DNA of 52,849 nt from Paenibacillus timonensis (lineage in GTDB: Bacteria > Bacillota > Bacilli > Paenibacillales > Paenibacillaceae): positions 1-52,849 of the forward strand of contig NZ_JAKSXN010000040.1 of NCBI RefSeq assembly GCF_022427145.1. The letters are read 5' to 3'. Shown in pieces: positions 8,381 through 16,919 of the stretch (within the stretch, counting starts at the first letter, position 1; each line of letters starts with the position of its first letter). The notes under the pieces are model-generated. The model did not search any database and had not been told where the DNA came from. It saw only the letters and a list, made by a program, of their open reading frames with translations. The translations under genes and the position numbers were made by a program.

Positions 8381-9694
8381 TCAATAATAGTAGCTGCTGC
8401 CTTCGACGAATTCGAACTCAAAATCACCGATGCGAACCAACGTACCGTCCTTAGCTCCCCGCTTACGCAGCTCATCGTCGACCCCCATATGCCGCAGCGT
8501 ACGTGCCAGCTTCAGGATCGCGTCATGGGAATTCAGCTGCATCCGCTTCATCATCCGCTCGATCTTCGCGCTTTCCACCACAAACGTCTCATTCTCGCGG
8601 CGGATCGTAAAGCTGTCGTCTTCCGTTTTATCCAATTTGTAAATTTTGCGTTCCGCCAACTCGGTAACTTCTTCGATGGCCGGAGCTTCCGGAATTTGTT
8701 CCAGCAAATCGGATACGCGGTACAACAGCTCCTGAATGCCCTGACGGGTCAGCGAGGAAATCGGCAGGATTTCCAGCTCTCCGCGCACTTTGGCGACTTC
8801 CTCGCGGAATTTCGCGAGATGCTCCGCGGCTTCGGGCATATCCATCTTATTGGCGGCAACGATTTGCGGACGTTTCTCCAAATCTGCGTTGTATTGCCGC
8901 AGCTCATCGTTGATTTTCTGCCAATCCTCAAACGGGTCGCGCCCTTCCGAACCAGCCATGTCGACGACATGGACGATTAACCGCGTCCGTTCCACATGGC
9001 GCAAGAATTCATGACCCAGGCCGACGCCTTCATGAGCGCCTTCGATCAACCCGGGCAAATCCGCCATCACGAAGCTGCGCCCGTCGCCCACCTCGACGAC
9101 CCCAAGATTTGGAGTAATCGTTGTAAAATGGTAAGCACCGATTTTCGGCTTGGCTGCCGATACGACCGACAACAACGTCGACTTTCCGACGCTCGGGAAC
9201 CCAACGAGTCCGACATCGGCCATCACCTTCAGCTCCAGCACAACCCAGCGTTCCTGGCCCTCTTCGCCATGTTCTGCCAGCTCGGGCGCCGGGTTGTTTG
9301 GCGTAGCGAACCGAATGTTGCCGCGTCCGCCCCGTCCACCGCGGGCGACGACAATCTGCTGTCCGTGGCGCGTCAAATCGGCAAGCACCTCCTGGGTATC
9401 ATCGTCGATGACGACCGTTCCCGGAGGAACCCGTACGATCATATTCTCCGCATTGGCCCCATGTTGGCTCTTGTTCCGCCCTTTCTCTCCGCGCTGCGCC
9501 TTGAAATGCCGCTGATAGCGGAAATCCATCAGCGTTCTCAGGCCCTCGTCGACGCGAAAAATCACGTCGCCGCCTTTGCCACCGTCGCCGCCGGCCGGTC
9601 CGCCCTCGGGCACGTATTTCTCCCGGCGAAAAGCCACGAGCCCGTCGCCGCCGTCGCCCCCTTTGACATAAATTTTCGCTTTATCTACAAACAT
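8381..9694 (-). CDS. obg: Obg/CgtA GTPase
   Basis: This 437-residue essential GTPase acts in large ribosomal subunit assembly and, in Bacillus, in Spo0A and sigma-B signalling. It has the glycine-rich Obg fold (residues 1 to about 158, [34 protein letters not shown] pattern), a G domain with G1 [10 protein letters not shown]3 DLPGL and G4 NKMD, and a C-terminal OCT domain ending in an acidic-aromatic tail. The ATG start has GAGGTGAACGC directly upstream. An in-frame ATG nine codons earlier lacks such a site. It overlaps spo0B by ten bases, as in Bacillus. Confidence 0.96.
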   Translation of the reverse strand: MFVDKAKIYVKGGDGGDGLVAFRREKYVPEGGPAGGDGGKGGDVIFRVDEGLRTLMDFRYQRHFKAQRGEKGRNKSQHGANAENMIVRVPPGTVVIDDDTQEVLADLTRHGQQIVVARGGRGGRGNIRFATPNNPAPELAEHGEEGQERWVVLELKVMADVGLVGFPSVGKSTLLSVVSAAKPKIGAYHFTTITPNLGVVEVGDGRSFVMADLPGLIEGAHEGVGLGHEFLRHVERTRLIVHVVDMAGSEGRDPFEDWQKINDELRQYNADLEKRPQIVAANKMDMPEAAEHLAKFREEVAKVRGELEILPISSLTRQGIQELLYRVSDLLEQIPEAPAIEEVTELAERKIYKLDKTEDDSFTIRRENETFVVESAKIERMMKRMQLNSHDAILKLARTLRHMGVDDELRKRGAKDGTLVRIGDFEFEFVEGSSYYY

Positions 9695-10449
9695 GCGTTC
9701 ACCTCGTTTATTTTTCCGCAAGGCACCCGAAGCCGCAGCGTACCGCTCTCCGCATCGCCCCGTTCTGCCCGTACCCGCATTCCCGCTATTCCCTCATCAA
9801 TGTGACGGGCAAGGGCCTCTGGGTTCCCTGCCAGGCCTGCCTGATCAAATCGAACCAACACTTCGCCGCCTTCGCGATACATCGACATCTTTAACTGAAG
9901 CGTCTCTCCCCAGGAGGATCGTCCGCTAAACTGAAATGCTCGCACCGTTTCCACGATGGCTTCCGTCAATTCTTCCGCCTCATCCGCGGTAAGCAAGCTG
10001 TCCAACTGCAGTTCGTCTTCAATATCAACGTCGAGCTGTACCGACCCGTTCACCTCGCGGAACGATTGCAAATAGAAGACCAAAGCCGGAATGCCAAGCC
10101 TGGAGATTTTGCTCTCCACGGCCATTCGTCCTTTTATTCTTTCCACGCAATCGGCCAGTTTATCAATTTTCCGAAGCTGAATATACCCGTACAAAATCTG
10201 CAGGTCGTTCATCCAATCGTGACGATGATGACCTAACGTCGCGGAGGCCGTTCGTTGGACCGACTCGAGCAAATGCTTCCGCTCGATTTCGGCCGTTTTC
10301 CGAAGATGCCGAACGTAAACCCAAAACAACACGAAAAGAGCCCCGCACAGAAGAACCTGTCCGATCGGCGATTTCAGGAAATAAGCAAGTGTCAGGCTAA
10401 CGGCCGCCAGCAGCACGAACATCGCCCTCACCATGAACCGATGTTTCAT
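9685..10449 (-). CDS. spo0B: membrane-anchored Spo0B-like sporulation phosphotransferase
   Basis: Spo0B moves phosphate from Spo0F to Spo0A in the sporulation phosphorelay. The diagnostic block is [19 protein letters not shown] (from residue 74), the four-helix-bundle phospho-histidine region. A degenerate ATPase-like C-terminal domain follows. Unlike the soluble 192-residue Bacillus protein, this 254-residue version begins with two hydrophobic segments (about residues 7-24 and 29-47) and a short linker, so it is predicted to be held at the membrane by a hairpin. ATG start, with GAGGAAC and GGGG upstream. The end overlaps obg. Identification rests on the motif and the rpmA-spo0B-obg position. 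Confidence 0.85.
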   Translation of the reverse strand: MKHRFMVRAMFVLLAAVSLTLAYFLKSPIGQVLLCGALFVLFWVYVRHLRKTAEIERKHLLESVQRTASATLGHHRHDWMNDLQILYGYIQLRKIDKLADCVERIKGRMAVESKISRLGIPALVFYLQSFREVNGSVQLDVDIEDELQLDSLLTADEAEELTEAIVETVRAFQFSGRSSWGETLQLKMSMYREGGEVLVRFDQAGLAGNPEALARHIDEGIAGMRVRAERGDAESGTLRLRVPCGKINEVNACL

Positions 10450-10510
10450 ATTTTCCCCGTTCCTCTAACAAATTGGGCGGAATAAAGTTCCCACCCTGGC
10501 ATCACTACCC

Positions 10511-10519
10511 AGTATAACA
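10511..10519 (-). promoter_or_regulatory. possible extended -10 promoter of spo0B-obg
   Basis: The minus strand reads TGTTATACT (TGn plus TATACT) between the rpmA terminator and spo0B. No good -35 lies at the right distance, so an extended -10 type site is the best reading. Confidence 0.4.
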
Positions 10520-10552
10520 TACCTAAACCAAGTTCGCTCCCGTTATGTATGT

Positions 10553-10589
10553 AAAAAAAAATAAGCCCCGACACCAAGGTGCCAGGGCT
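10553..10589 (-). terminator. intrinsic terminator after rpmA
   Basis: An imperfect stem, AGCCCCGACACC (10564-10575) against GGTGCCAGGGCT (10578-10589), is followed on the minus strand by TTATTTTTTTTT. It ends the rplU-prp-rpmA unit. Confidence 0.85.
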
Positions 10590-10604
10590 CTTGCTTATAG
10601 GGTC

Positions 10605-10916
10605 TTAAGCTTCGACTGTAGCCGCTACAGGAGCGGTTTCCACAGGGTAGACGCTCACTTTTTTGCGATCGCGACCCCAACGTTCGAATTTCACGACGCC
10701 GTCGACTTTCGCGAACAGCGTATCGTCCGAACCGATGCCTACGTTCGTGCCCGGGTGAATTTTCGTTCCGCGTTGACGAACGAGAATGCTTCCGCCCGTT
10801 ACGACTTGACCGTCAGCACGTTTCACGCCAAGGCGTTTCGCGATGCTGTCGCGTCCGTTCTTCGTGGAGCCTACGCCCTTCTTGGAAGCGAATAACTGGA
10901 GATCCAATTTCAACAT
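10605..10916 (-). CDS. rpmA: 50S ribosomal protein L27 with cleavable N-terminal extension
   Basis: This 103-residue protein reaches the peptidyl transferase centre of the 50S subunit. It begins [21 protein letters not shown]. The segment before SKKG is the Firmicutes-type extension, normally removed between the phenylalanine-alanine and serine region by the protease Prp, whose gene lies directly upstream (18-base gap). The rest is typical L27 ([21 protein letters not shown]). ATG start, with a GGAGGT motif in the gap. Confidence 0.97.
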   Translation of the reverse strand: MLKLDLQLFASKKGVGSTKNGRDSIAKRLGVKRADGQVVTGGSILVRQRGTKIHPGTNVGIGSDDTLFAKVDGVVKFERWGRDRKKVSVYPVETAPVAATVEA

Positions 10917-10934
10917 TGTAGTCTACCTCCTTCT

Positions 10935-11267
10935 TCAAATAATGACGTCCTGTATCTGAATATACTTCCCGTATGATTCTTCGATACTCTTCAGCATAAC
11001 GACAAGCGAGGCAAGCAGCAATTGCGCTTGTTCTCCGGCTTCCGTTCCATCCGCAGCAGGAAGATTCGCGCTGAGAAAGCCGTTCTTCATCCTGGAGTCC
11101 ATCACAATGCCCGTCAACGCCTCGATCGAATTGACCGTTCCCACGGTCACGGCCGAAACGCCTGCACAGACGATGTCCTCACCCGCCTTAGCGAAGCCGG
11201 CATGGCCTTCCACCTCAAAGCCCGCGATGCCGTTATCTTTCCGGCGCAATATGGAGACGATAATCAA
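10935..11267 (-). CDS. prp: ribosomal-processing cysteine protease Prp
   Basis: This 110-residue cysteine protease (YsxB family) trims the N-terminal extension of L27. The catalytic pair is visible as H22 in GHAGFAKAGED and C34 in DIVCAGVS, with spacing identical to the characterised Staphylococcus enzyme. The start is TTG, with GAAGGTG seven bases upstream and no nearer ATG. It sits between rplU and rpmA, the standard arrangement that makes protease and substrate together. Confidence 0.95.
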   Translation of the reverse strand: MIIVSILRRKDNGIAGFEVEGHAGFAKAGEDIVCAGVSAVTVGTVNSIEALTGIVMDSRMKNGFLSANLPAADGTEAGEQAQLLLASLVVMLKSIEESYGKYIQIQDVII

Positions 11268-11281
11268 ATTACCGCACCTTC

Positions 11282-11593
11282 TTACGCTTGAATTTTCTCG
11301 ATCGTTACTTTCGTGTAAGGTTGACGATGACCTTGCTTCTTGTGGTAGTTCTTCTTAGGTTTGTATTTGTAAACGATCACTTTTTGGCCTTTGCCGTGTT
11401 TTTCGACTTTCGCCGTAACACTTGCGCCGGATACCAATGGAGCGCCCGTTACCAATCCTTCGCCTTTGGATACTGCCAACACACGGTCGAACGTTACGCT
11501 TGCGCCGTCTTCTGCGTTCAATTTCTCGATGTAAAGCACATCGCCTTCTTGAACACGGTATTGTTTACCGCCGGTTTCGATAATTGCGTACAT
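11282..11593 (-). CDS. rplU: 50S ribosomal protein L21
   Basis: This 103-residue protein binds 23S rRNA. The N-terminal [18 protein letters not shown] block and the C-terminal [17 protein letters not shown] basic motif are typical of L21. The ATG chosen has a perfect AGGAGGTG seven bases upstream. An in-frame ATG six codons earlier overlaps that ribosome-binding site and is unlikely. It is the first gene of rplU-prp-rpmA, behind a structured leader. Confidence 0.97.
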   Translation of the reverse strand: MYAIIETGGKQYRVQEGDVLYIEKLNAEDGASVTFDRVLAVSKGEGLVTGAPLVSGASVTAKVEKHGKGQKVIVYKYKPKKNYHKKQGHRQPYTKVTIEKIQA

Positions 11594-11718
11594 TTGCTTG
11601 CACCTCCTCATGTCTCAGACTCGCCTGATTCAGGTGCCGATAGACGCAAGGTCCAGCGGACTTGTCAACCCGATCGGAGCGGTTGCAGCATGTGCACAAG
11701 CTAACTCATGACACATAC
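11594..11718 (-). promoter_or_regulatory. rplU leader RNA (probable L21 leader)
   Basis: About 125 bases lie between the predicted start site and rplU. They hold several small hairpins: GTCC/GGAC near 11651-11661, the palindrome CCGATCGG at 11670-11677 and CCTG/CAGG at 11624-11634. Firmicutes rplU operons often carry an L21 leader thought to give autogenous control. I assign that family from position and structure, not from a covariance search. Confidence 0.55.
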
Positions 11719-11724
11719 CCTAAT

Positions 11725-11753
11725 ATACTATCATGTACCTCGTAAAAAATCAA
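11725..11753 (-). promoter_or_regulatory. sigma-A promoter of rplU-prp-rpmA
   Basis: TTGATT (11748-11753) and TAGTAT (11725-11730) on the minus strand are separated by 17 bases. The -35 overlaps the stop region of the RNase G/E gene. Confidence 0.6.
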
Positions 11754-12937
11754 CTGATAACCATATTCTCTTCCCGCATTCGTTTTCGCGTCATTTCTAG
11801 CAAACCAAGTTTCGTCCAGCCCAAAATATGATGTTGCGTTCGGTCGCCGGACAGCGCTTGCTCCAGCCGTTCGCACACGGCCGACCGATGCTCGTCGCTG
11901 TCCATGTCGATAAAATCGACGATGATGATGCCGCCGGTGTCCCGCAGCCGAATGAGCCGGGCCATTTCCTGCGCGGCTTCCAGATTCGTGCGGAATACCG
12001 TGTCCTCCAGGTTGTCTCCCCCGGTGAACTTGCCGGTATTCACATCGATGACGGTTAACGCCTCGGTGGTGTCCCACACCAGATAGCCGCCTCCCGGCAA
12101 CCAGATTTTCCGCTGAAAATCCTTCTCCAGCTGCGGCTTCACCTCATAATGATCGAATAATGGCGCGGCGCCGTCATAAACAATGACGCGTGGCGTCTCC
12201 CCCGGCAGCATCGCCTGCAGGAAGGCAAGCGCCTCCTCGGCCTGCTCCGGACAATCCATGATCAGCTCGTCCGTTTCCGGGCTGTATACGTCGCGCATCA
12301 AGCGTTGGATCATGCTTAAATCCTGGTGAAGCACGACCGGCCCCGCCGCATGCTTCGCTTTCTCCAAGATGGCGGCCCACTGCTTGCGCAATTGCGCGAG
12401 GTCCTCGCCTATCGCCTCTCCGTCTTCTTCCTCGGCGACCGTACGCAGAATCAGCCCTTCCTCTTCACGACGGAGCTCCTCGCCCAGCAGCTTAAGGCGG
12501 TTTTTCTCCTCTTCGCGCCCGATCTTCTTGGAAACGGCAACATAACCGGCCGTCGGCATATAAACGAGCCAACGTCCCGGCAAGGAGTAATGGGTCGTCA
12601 CCCGCGCGCCTTTATTGCCGATGGCCTCTTTAACTACCTGCACGACCAGCTCTTGGCCTGGCTTCAGAAGCTCGGCGATCGACGGCTTCTGCTTCGGTTG
12701 CTTTTCCAAATGAGGGTGCAGCACGTCGTCGATATAGAGAAACGCATTCTTTTTTTGTCCGATATCTACAAAAGCGGCCTGCATGCCCGGAATGACATTA
12801 ACCACCTTGCCTTTAATGAAACTGCCAACCAGCCCTCTATGCTGAGAACGCTCTGCCGCATATTCCACCAGTTTGCCGTTCTCCAGAAGCGCGATTTCGG
12901 TAGAGCCGGGTCCGCAGTGAACAATCATCCTTTTCAT
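11750..12937 (-). CDS. rng: ribonuclease G/E family endoribonuclease
   Basis: This 395-residue enzyme cleaves single-stranded RNA in rRNA maturation and mRNA turnover. Order: a short N-terminal segment, an S1-like domain (GSFIKGKVVNVIPGMQAAFVDIG...AFLYIDDV), an RNase H-like region, and the DNase I-like catalytic core with metal-binding aspartates in VIDVNTGKFTG and IIVDFIDM. The long C-terminal scaffold of RNase E is absent, so it is RNase G-like. I chose the ATG with AAGGGTGAG just upstream. An in-frame ATG ten codons earlier has no such site. B. subtilis lacks this family, so its presence next to rplU is a lineage trait. Confidence 0.9.
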   Translation of the reverse strand: MKRMIVHCGPGSTEIALLENGKLVEYAAERSQHRGLVGSFIKGKVVNVIPGMQAAFVDIGQKKNAFLYIDDVLHPHLEKQPKQKPSIAELLKPGQELVVQVVKEAIGNKGARVTTHYSLPGRWLVYMPTAGYVAVSKKIGREEEKNRLKLLGEELRREEEGLILRTVAEEEDGEAIGEDLAQLRKQWAAILEKAKHAAGPVVLHQDLSMIQRLMRDVYSPETDELIMDCPEQAEEALAFLQAMLPGETPRVIVYDGAAPLFDHYEVKPQLEKDFQRKIWLPGGGYLVWDTTEALTVIDVNTGKFTGGDNLEDTVFRTNLEAAQEMARLIRLRDTGGIIIVDFIDMDSDEHRSAVCERLEQALSGDRTQHHILGWTKLGLLEMTRKRMREENMVIS

Positions 12938-13007
12938 GATCTCACCCTTCATACGTTCGTCATCCAATGATCATGAACTCAACATTATCAAGTAACATGC
13001 CCGTTCC

Positions 13008-13016
13008 ATTATATCA
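13008..13016 (-). promoter_or_regulatory. extended -10 promoter of rng
   Basis: The minus strand reads TGATATAAT, a perfect TATAAT with the TGn extension, 70 bases upstream of the rng start and just past the spoIVFB stop. No strong -35 is seen. Confidence 0.5.
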
Positions 13017-13029
13017 CGACTTTCGCGCT

Positions 13030-13887
13030 TCAAGCCCCGGAACTCCCCTGTAAGAAAGAGGAAATCACTCGCTGTTCCGGCACGACCGCCACGATGTTCC
13101 CTTGGTGGTTCATCACATAAACGAAATGGTATTTTTCTCTTTTAAATAGACGCAAAATATGATCCAAAGGTTTCGTTTTGTCGGCAACGATCGGCTGGGC
13201 CAAAGTCCCGGTCAGCAGATGCCTGGAGAAGCTACGGTCCCGGTTCACCAGAAAACGCAAAAAACGATAGGGAATGTTCCGATAATCCGTCAGATTGGAA
13301 TAGAGCAGAAAAAGGCCGATCATCAAAAGATTCAATTGCATCCCCCCGAGCCCGAGCAACAGCGGAAGGAAGGAATATGCCAGCAGCAAGGCGCTGAACA
13401 GCAGGCTGATGCGGTAAGACCAGATCAGCGTGGCGTAGTAAGGCATCGCAAGGCTGCATAACGCCTGCGAGATTTTTCCGCCGTCCAGCGGCAGGATGGG
13501 CAGCAGGTTAAATAAGGCGATCAACAGATTGCTTTGGATAAAATAGTTCAAAAACGGCCCGTCCCACATTCCGGCAACATGAAGCAGCAAAGAGGCGCCG
13601 ATCAGCAAAACGTTCTGCAGCGGTCCCGCCAAAGCGATGACGATCTCCCGGCCGGCCGTGATGTCCCCCGCATCCTCCATGACCGCCACGCCCCCGAACG
13701 GAAGCATTTGGACGGATATGACCTTAATGCCGTACATGCGGGCGGCAAACACATGGCCCATTTCATGAACGAACACGATCGCGAATAAGGCAAGCAGTTC
13801 CAGGAAGTGACCGGTCAGCACGGACAGCAGCATGATGATGACGAAAAAAGGATGAAAGGAAATCGCGATGCCGCGCCATTTAATCAA
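13030..13887 (-). CDS. spoIVFB: SpoIVFB intramembrane metalloprotease
   Basis: This 285-residue site-2-type protease cleaves pro-sigma-K in the mother cell during sporulation. It has hydrophobic segments from residue 9 onward, the zinc motif HEMGH at residues 41-45, and the second metal ligand D135 in NLLPILPLDGGK. A C-terminal CBS-type domain (from about residue 225, VADKTKPLDHILRLFKREKYHFVYVMN) follows. The N-terminus MIKW compares well with Bacillus MNKW. The start is TTG, eight bases inside spoIVFA, so the inhibitor and protease are coupled. CBS domains in this family sense ATP. Confidence 0.95.
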   Translation of the reverse strand: MIKWRGIAISFHPFFVIIMLLSVLTGHFLELLALFAIVFVHEMGHVFAARMYGIKVISVQMLPFGGVAVMEDAGDITAGREIVIALAGPLQNVLLIGASLLLHVAGMWDGPFLNYFIQSNLLIALFNLLPILPLDGGKISQALCSLAMPYYATLIWSYRISLLFSALLLAYSFLPLLLGLGGMQLNLLMIGLFLLYSNLTDYRNIPYRFLRFLVNRDRSFSRHLLTGTLAQPIVADKTKPLDHILRLFKREKYHFVYVMNHQGNIVAVVPEQRVISSFLQGSSGA

Positions 13888-14797
13888 ACGGAATCACATC
13901 CGCCGGATCGATATACCGGTCATCTTTTTTGATCGCGAAATAGAGCGTCGGCAATGGCGACTGCGTCCACGGCGGAAGGCTGCCCAGAACATCGCCCCCT
14001 TCCAGCCAGTCCCCTTTTTCGACGGAGATCTGCTCCAAATGTCCATACACCGAGACGTACCCCCCGGCGTGCTGCACCGTCACCGTCTGCCCGGTAACGG
14101 CATCGCGGGCTACGCGGAGCACCCGTCCGGTCTCGATGGTTTTGACCTGCGCATTGCCGGTGTCGGGAATGATTTCGACTCCTTTTAAGCTCAAGGCGAA
14201 AGGACTGGCCAGGTTGCCGGCGATCGGAGGCGAAAAACCGGCTGCGGCCCCTACCCGAAGTCCGTGATCTTCATTCGTTTTGAATATCGGAATAAACGAC
14301 GGCGCCCCGCCGAAATAACGCTCGTACCAGGCTTGGGCCGCCTGGAAATCCATCTCCACGGTAAGCGACTTGGCAATAAACGCGCGAATCGGCGTCGACC
14401 AGGACGGCTCATATCGGTTTATCCCCCAAATCGCCGCAAACAGGAGCGCGCTGATTACCAGTCGGACGAACATCGCAGACCAAAATGTAGACCGTCTCCC
14501 CGGCCCGGGAACTAGCGGTTCCTCGTTCCGGCTTCCGTAGGCGCTCCCGTAGGGATCCTCCCAGCGGCCTTGCCCGCGTTTCCATAACCGTTCGGGATCG
14601 GGATCGGGATCGGGACCGGCGATATCCGCACGCTCTACGTTCGCCTTTGGCGGCGATTGATCCCGCCGCGGGATCGCGGCCCGTCCGGGTGCCGTTTCCC
14701 ATCCTTGTTCCAACGGCAACGGACCGGCGGCATCTTCCATCGTCAACTGGCGAATCCGCTCCGCTCTCCGTTTCTTGACATTTGATTTCACGTCCAT
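13880..14797 (-). CDS. spoIVFA: SpoIVFA, regulator of pro-sigma-K processing
   Basis: The 305-residue protein has a long basic/acidic and proline-rich cytosolic N-terminus with a PDPDPDPE run, one membrane segment (FVRLVISALLFAAIWGI, about residues 113-129), and an extracytoplasmic C-terminal M23-like domain (VQHAGGYVSVYGHLEQISVEKGDWLEGG) that lacks the full metal site. In Bacillus SpoIVFA holds SpoIVFB with BofA until SpoIVB cleaves it. The ATG with GGAGGGATGAGAGC upstream was chosen over in-frame starts further out, which would run into the predicted promoter. Overlaps spoIVFB by eight bases. Confidence 0.88.
   Translation of the reverse strand: MDVKSNVKKRRAERIRQLTMEDAAGPLPLEQGWETAPGRAAIPRRDQSPPKANVERADIAGPDPDPDPERLWKRGQGRWEDPYGSAYGSRNEEPLVPGPGRRSTFWSAMFVRLVISALLFAAIWGINRYEPSWSTPIRAFIAKSLTVEMDFQAAQAWYERYFGGAPSFIPIFKTNEDHGLRVGAAAGFSPPIAGNLASPFALSLKGVEIIPDTGNAQVKTIETGRVLRVARDAVTGQTVTVQHAGGYVSVYGHLEQISVEKGDWLEGGDVLGSLPPWTQSPLPTLYFAIKKDDRYIDPADVIPFD
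14593..14616. repeat. hexamer CGGGAT short tandem repeat in spoIVFA
   Basis: Four copies of CGGGAT (the last CGGGAC) encode alternating Pro-Asp. Slippage would keep the frame. Confidence 0.8.
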
Positions 14798-14892
14798 GCT
14801 CTCATCCCTCCGGTCCAATGCACAGTTCGTGTTTGTCACATCGGTCATCCGTACCTGCCACTGCTTGATCTTCCGGGCAGGCCTGTACATTA

Positions 14893-14921
14893 TACTTATG
14901 AGCCGGAGGGAGGGAATATGA
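14893..14921 (-). promoter_or_regulatory. sigma-E-like promoter of spoIVFA-spoIVFB
   Basis: The minus strand reads TCATATT (14915-14921), 14 bases, then CATAAGTA (14893-14900). The first fits the sigma-E -35 (KMATATT) fully, and the second keeps CATA of the -10 (CATACANT). Position and spacing fit, and the B. subtilis spoIVF operon is sigma-E dependent. A TATAAT overlaps the -10 but has no sigma-A -35. Confidence 0.55.
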
Positions 14922-14936
14922 ACAAGCCCGTTCCGC

Positions 14937-14965
14937 AAAAAAAACCGATGCCCCCGGCACCGGTT
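14937..14965 (-). terminator. intrinsic terminator after rodA
   Basis: AACCGATGCC (14943-14952) pairs with GGCACCGGTT (14956-14965), and eight T follow on the minus strand. It ends the mre-min-rodA unit four bases after the rodA stop. Confidence 0.9.
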
Positions 14966-14969
14966 CGTC

Positions 14970-16115
14970 CTATTCGACCTTATATTTCTCCTGATGCAGC
15001 ATAATGCTGAACACCAGTCCGATACATAACATATTGATTAAAAGCGAGGTTCCCCCGTAACTGATGAACGGAAGCGTAATCCCGGTAATCGGCATCAGTC
15101 CGATCATCATCCCGACGTTCTCGAAGATCTGGAACAGGAACATCGCTACGATTCCGACGATAATGTAGGCTCCCCGTTTATCGATGCAATGCAGGGCGAT
15201 CAAGATCATCCTATAGATGAACAAGAAGTAGAGCAACAGCAGCACCGAAGCCCCGATGAACCCGAATTCCTCGCCAACGACGACGAAGATAGAGTCCGAA
15301 TACGGATACGGAACGAATTTTTTGTTCTTCAAGTCGCCTTTCATGTAACCGTCGCCGAGCAATCCCCCGGAGCCGATGGCGATCTTGGCGTAGTTCGATT
15401 GATGGCGATCGTCGCTCGACGCTTGGTCCGGGTTGATGAACGTATTGATCCGCTGATACCAGTGGAGCTTCTGATGTTTCTCCAAATAATCCTGAATCTG
15501 CGTGTTATAGGCGTTAAACAACGTAACGAACAGAATCAAGGCCGCCACGGCGGCGGTCAACGCGATCAAGACATGGCTGTATCTCGCATTGCCGATCCAC
15601 AGCATTCCCACCAGCACGACCAAATAGATGATGGCGTTCCCTAAGTCCGGCTGAATCAGCACCAAAAAAAACGGCAGCAGCGTCACCAGCGTGATCGGAA
15701 TGATGTCGCGCCGGAATTGAAGCGGTTGCCCCATTCTTTTGCCTAGTAAATATCCCGTCGTCAGGATCAGAATAATCTTAACCAATTCGGCCGGCTGAAA
15801 TTGCAACCCCCCGATCCGGAACCAGCTGCGCGCCCCGTTGATTTCCGGAGCGAACAGATAGACCAGCACCAGCAGCACGCAGCCCGCCCCGTAAACATAC
15901 CAGCTGTAGCGAAGCAGGGTACGGTAATCCACTAAAGCCATGCCGAATACGACAACAAATCCCAGCAAGTAAAAAATGACCGTTTTGAGATCGTAACCCT
16001 GAAATTCCGATTCGTAAGGAGCGATGGCACTGCGCACCAGGAGGGTACTAAACAGCATAAACAAAGCGAGTATCCCCACCATCAGCCAGTCCACTTTTCT
16101 TAGTTTAAAAAACAA
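14970..16115 (-). CDS. rodA: SEDS peptidoglycan glycosyltransferase RodA
   Basis: This 381-residue polytopic membrane protein polymerises lipid II for lateral wall growth with MreBCD and a class B PBP. About ten hydrophobic segments are seen, with SEDS hallmarks NGARSWFRIGGLQFQPAELVK, LIQPDLGNAII and the C-terminal GLMPITGITLPFISYGGTSLL. Placement behind mreBCD-minCD argues for RodA over FtsW. The start is TTG, three bases after the minD stop, with GGGTGGAT inside the minD end. Confidence 0.9.
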   Translation of the reverse strand: MFFKLRKVDWLMVGILALFMLFSTLLVRSAIAPYESEFQGYDLKTVIFYLLGFVVVFGMALVDYRTLLRYSWYVYGAGCVLLVLVYLFAPEINGARSWFRIGGLQFQPAELVKIILILTTGYLLGKRMGQPLQFRRDIIPITLVTLLPFFLVLIQPDLGNAIIYLVVLVGMLWIGNARYSHVLIALTAAVAALILFVTLFNAYNTQIQDYLEKHQKLHWYQRINTFINPDQASSDDRHQSNYAKIAIGSGGLLGDGYMKGDLKNKKFVPYPYSDSIFVVVGEEFGFIGASVLLLLYFLFIYRMILIALHCIDKRGAYIIVGIVAMFLFQIFENVGMMIGLMPITGITLPFISYGGTSLLINMLCIGLVFSIMLHQEKYKVE

Positions 16116-16118
16116 CGG

Positions 16119-16916
16119 TTATCCACCCATTCCAAAAAACTTCTTGAAGCGCGTAAATACGCCCTTCTTCTGATCCAGCAGCATGAGCGGCACGGTGTCG
16201 CCCAAGATCCGCCGCGCAATGTTGCGGTAGGCGATCGCCGCCGAGGAATCCGGATTCATGACCGTCGGTTCCCCGCTGTTGGCCGCTTTAATGACCAGCT
16301 CGTCATCCGGTACGATCCCGATTAAATCGATATTCAGCACCTGCAAAATCCCTTCGATATCCAGCATGTCCCCGGCTTTCATCATATTGATCTTGATCCG
16401 GTTCACGACCAGCTTCGGCGAAGCGATATGCGAGTTCTCCAACAGACCGATTATGCGGTCCGCATCACGCACCGCGGCGTGCTCCGGCGTCGTGACGACA
16501 ATCGCCTGGTCCGCGCCGGCAATCGCGTTCTTGAAGCCTTGTTCAATCCCGGCCGGGCAGTCGATAATGACGAACTCGAATTCCTTTTTCAGCTCTAGAA
16601 TGATATCCTTGACCTGTTCCGGCGAAATGGCGTTTTTGTCCTTCGTTTGCGCAGCCGGAAGCATATAAAGCTCATCGAACCGCTTATCCTTCACCAGCGC
16701 TTGATTCAAGCGGCAGCGGCCTTCGGCCACGTCGATCAAATCATAAATGATCCGATTCTCGAGTCCCATAACCACGTCCAAATTCCGCAAACCGATGTCC
16801 GTATCCACCAAGCAGACTTTTTTCCCCAGCAGCGCAAGCGCCGTTCCGATATTGGCCGAGGTGGTCGTTTTGCCGACCCCGCCTTTGCCCGACGTAATTA
16901 CGATAGCTTGTCCCAT
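16119..16916 (-). CDS. minD: septum site-determining ATPase MinD
   Basis: This 265-residue ParA/MinD ATPase positions the division inhibitor MinC at the membrane. It has the deviant Walker A SGKGGVGKTTTSAN at residues 9-22, the DTDIGLRNLD switch and VIIDCPAGIEQG. A C-terminal amphipathic membrane-targeting helix (KKGVFTRFKKFFGMGG) ends the protein. ATG start with AAAGGGGTG upstream, three bases after minC. Confidence 0.97.
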   Translation of the reverse strand: MGQAIVITSGKGGVGKTTTSANIGTALALLGKKVCLVDTDIGLRNLDVVMGLENRIIYDLIDVAEGRCRLNQALVKDKRFDELYMLPAAQTKDKNAISPEQVKDIILELKKEFEFVIIDCPAGIEQGFKNAIAGADQAIVVTTPEHAAVRDADRIIGLLENSHIASPKLVVNRIKINMMKAGDMLDIEGILQVLNIDLIGIVPDDELVIKAANSGEPTVMNPDSSAAIAYRNIARRILGDTVPLMLLDQKKGVFTRFKKFFGMGG

Positions 16917-16919
16917 GAT

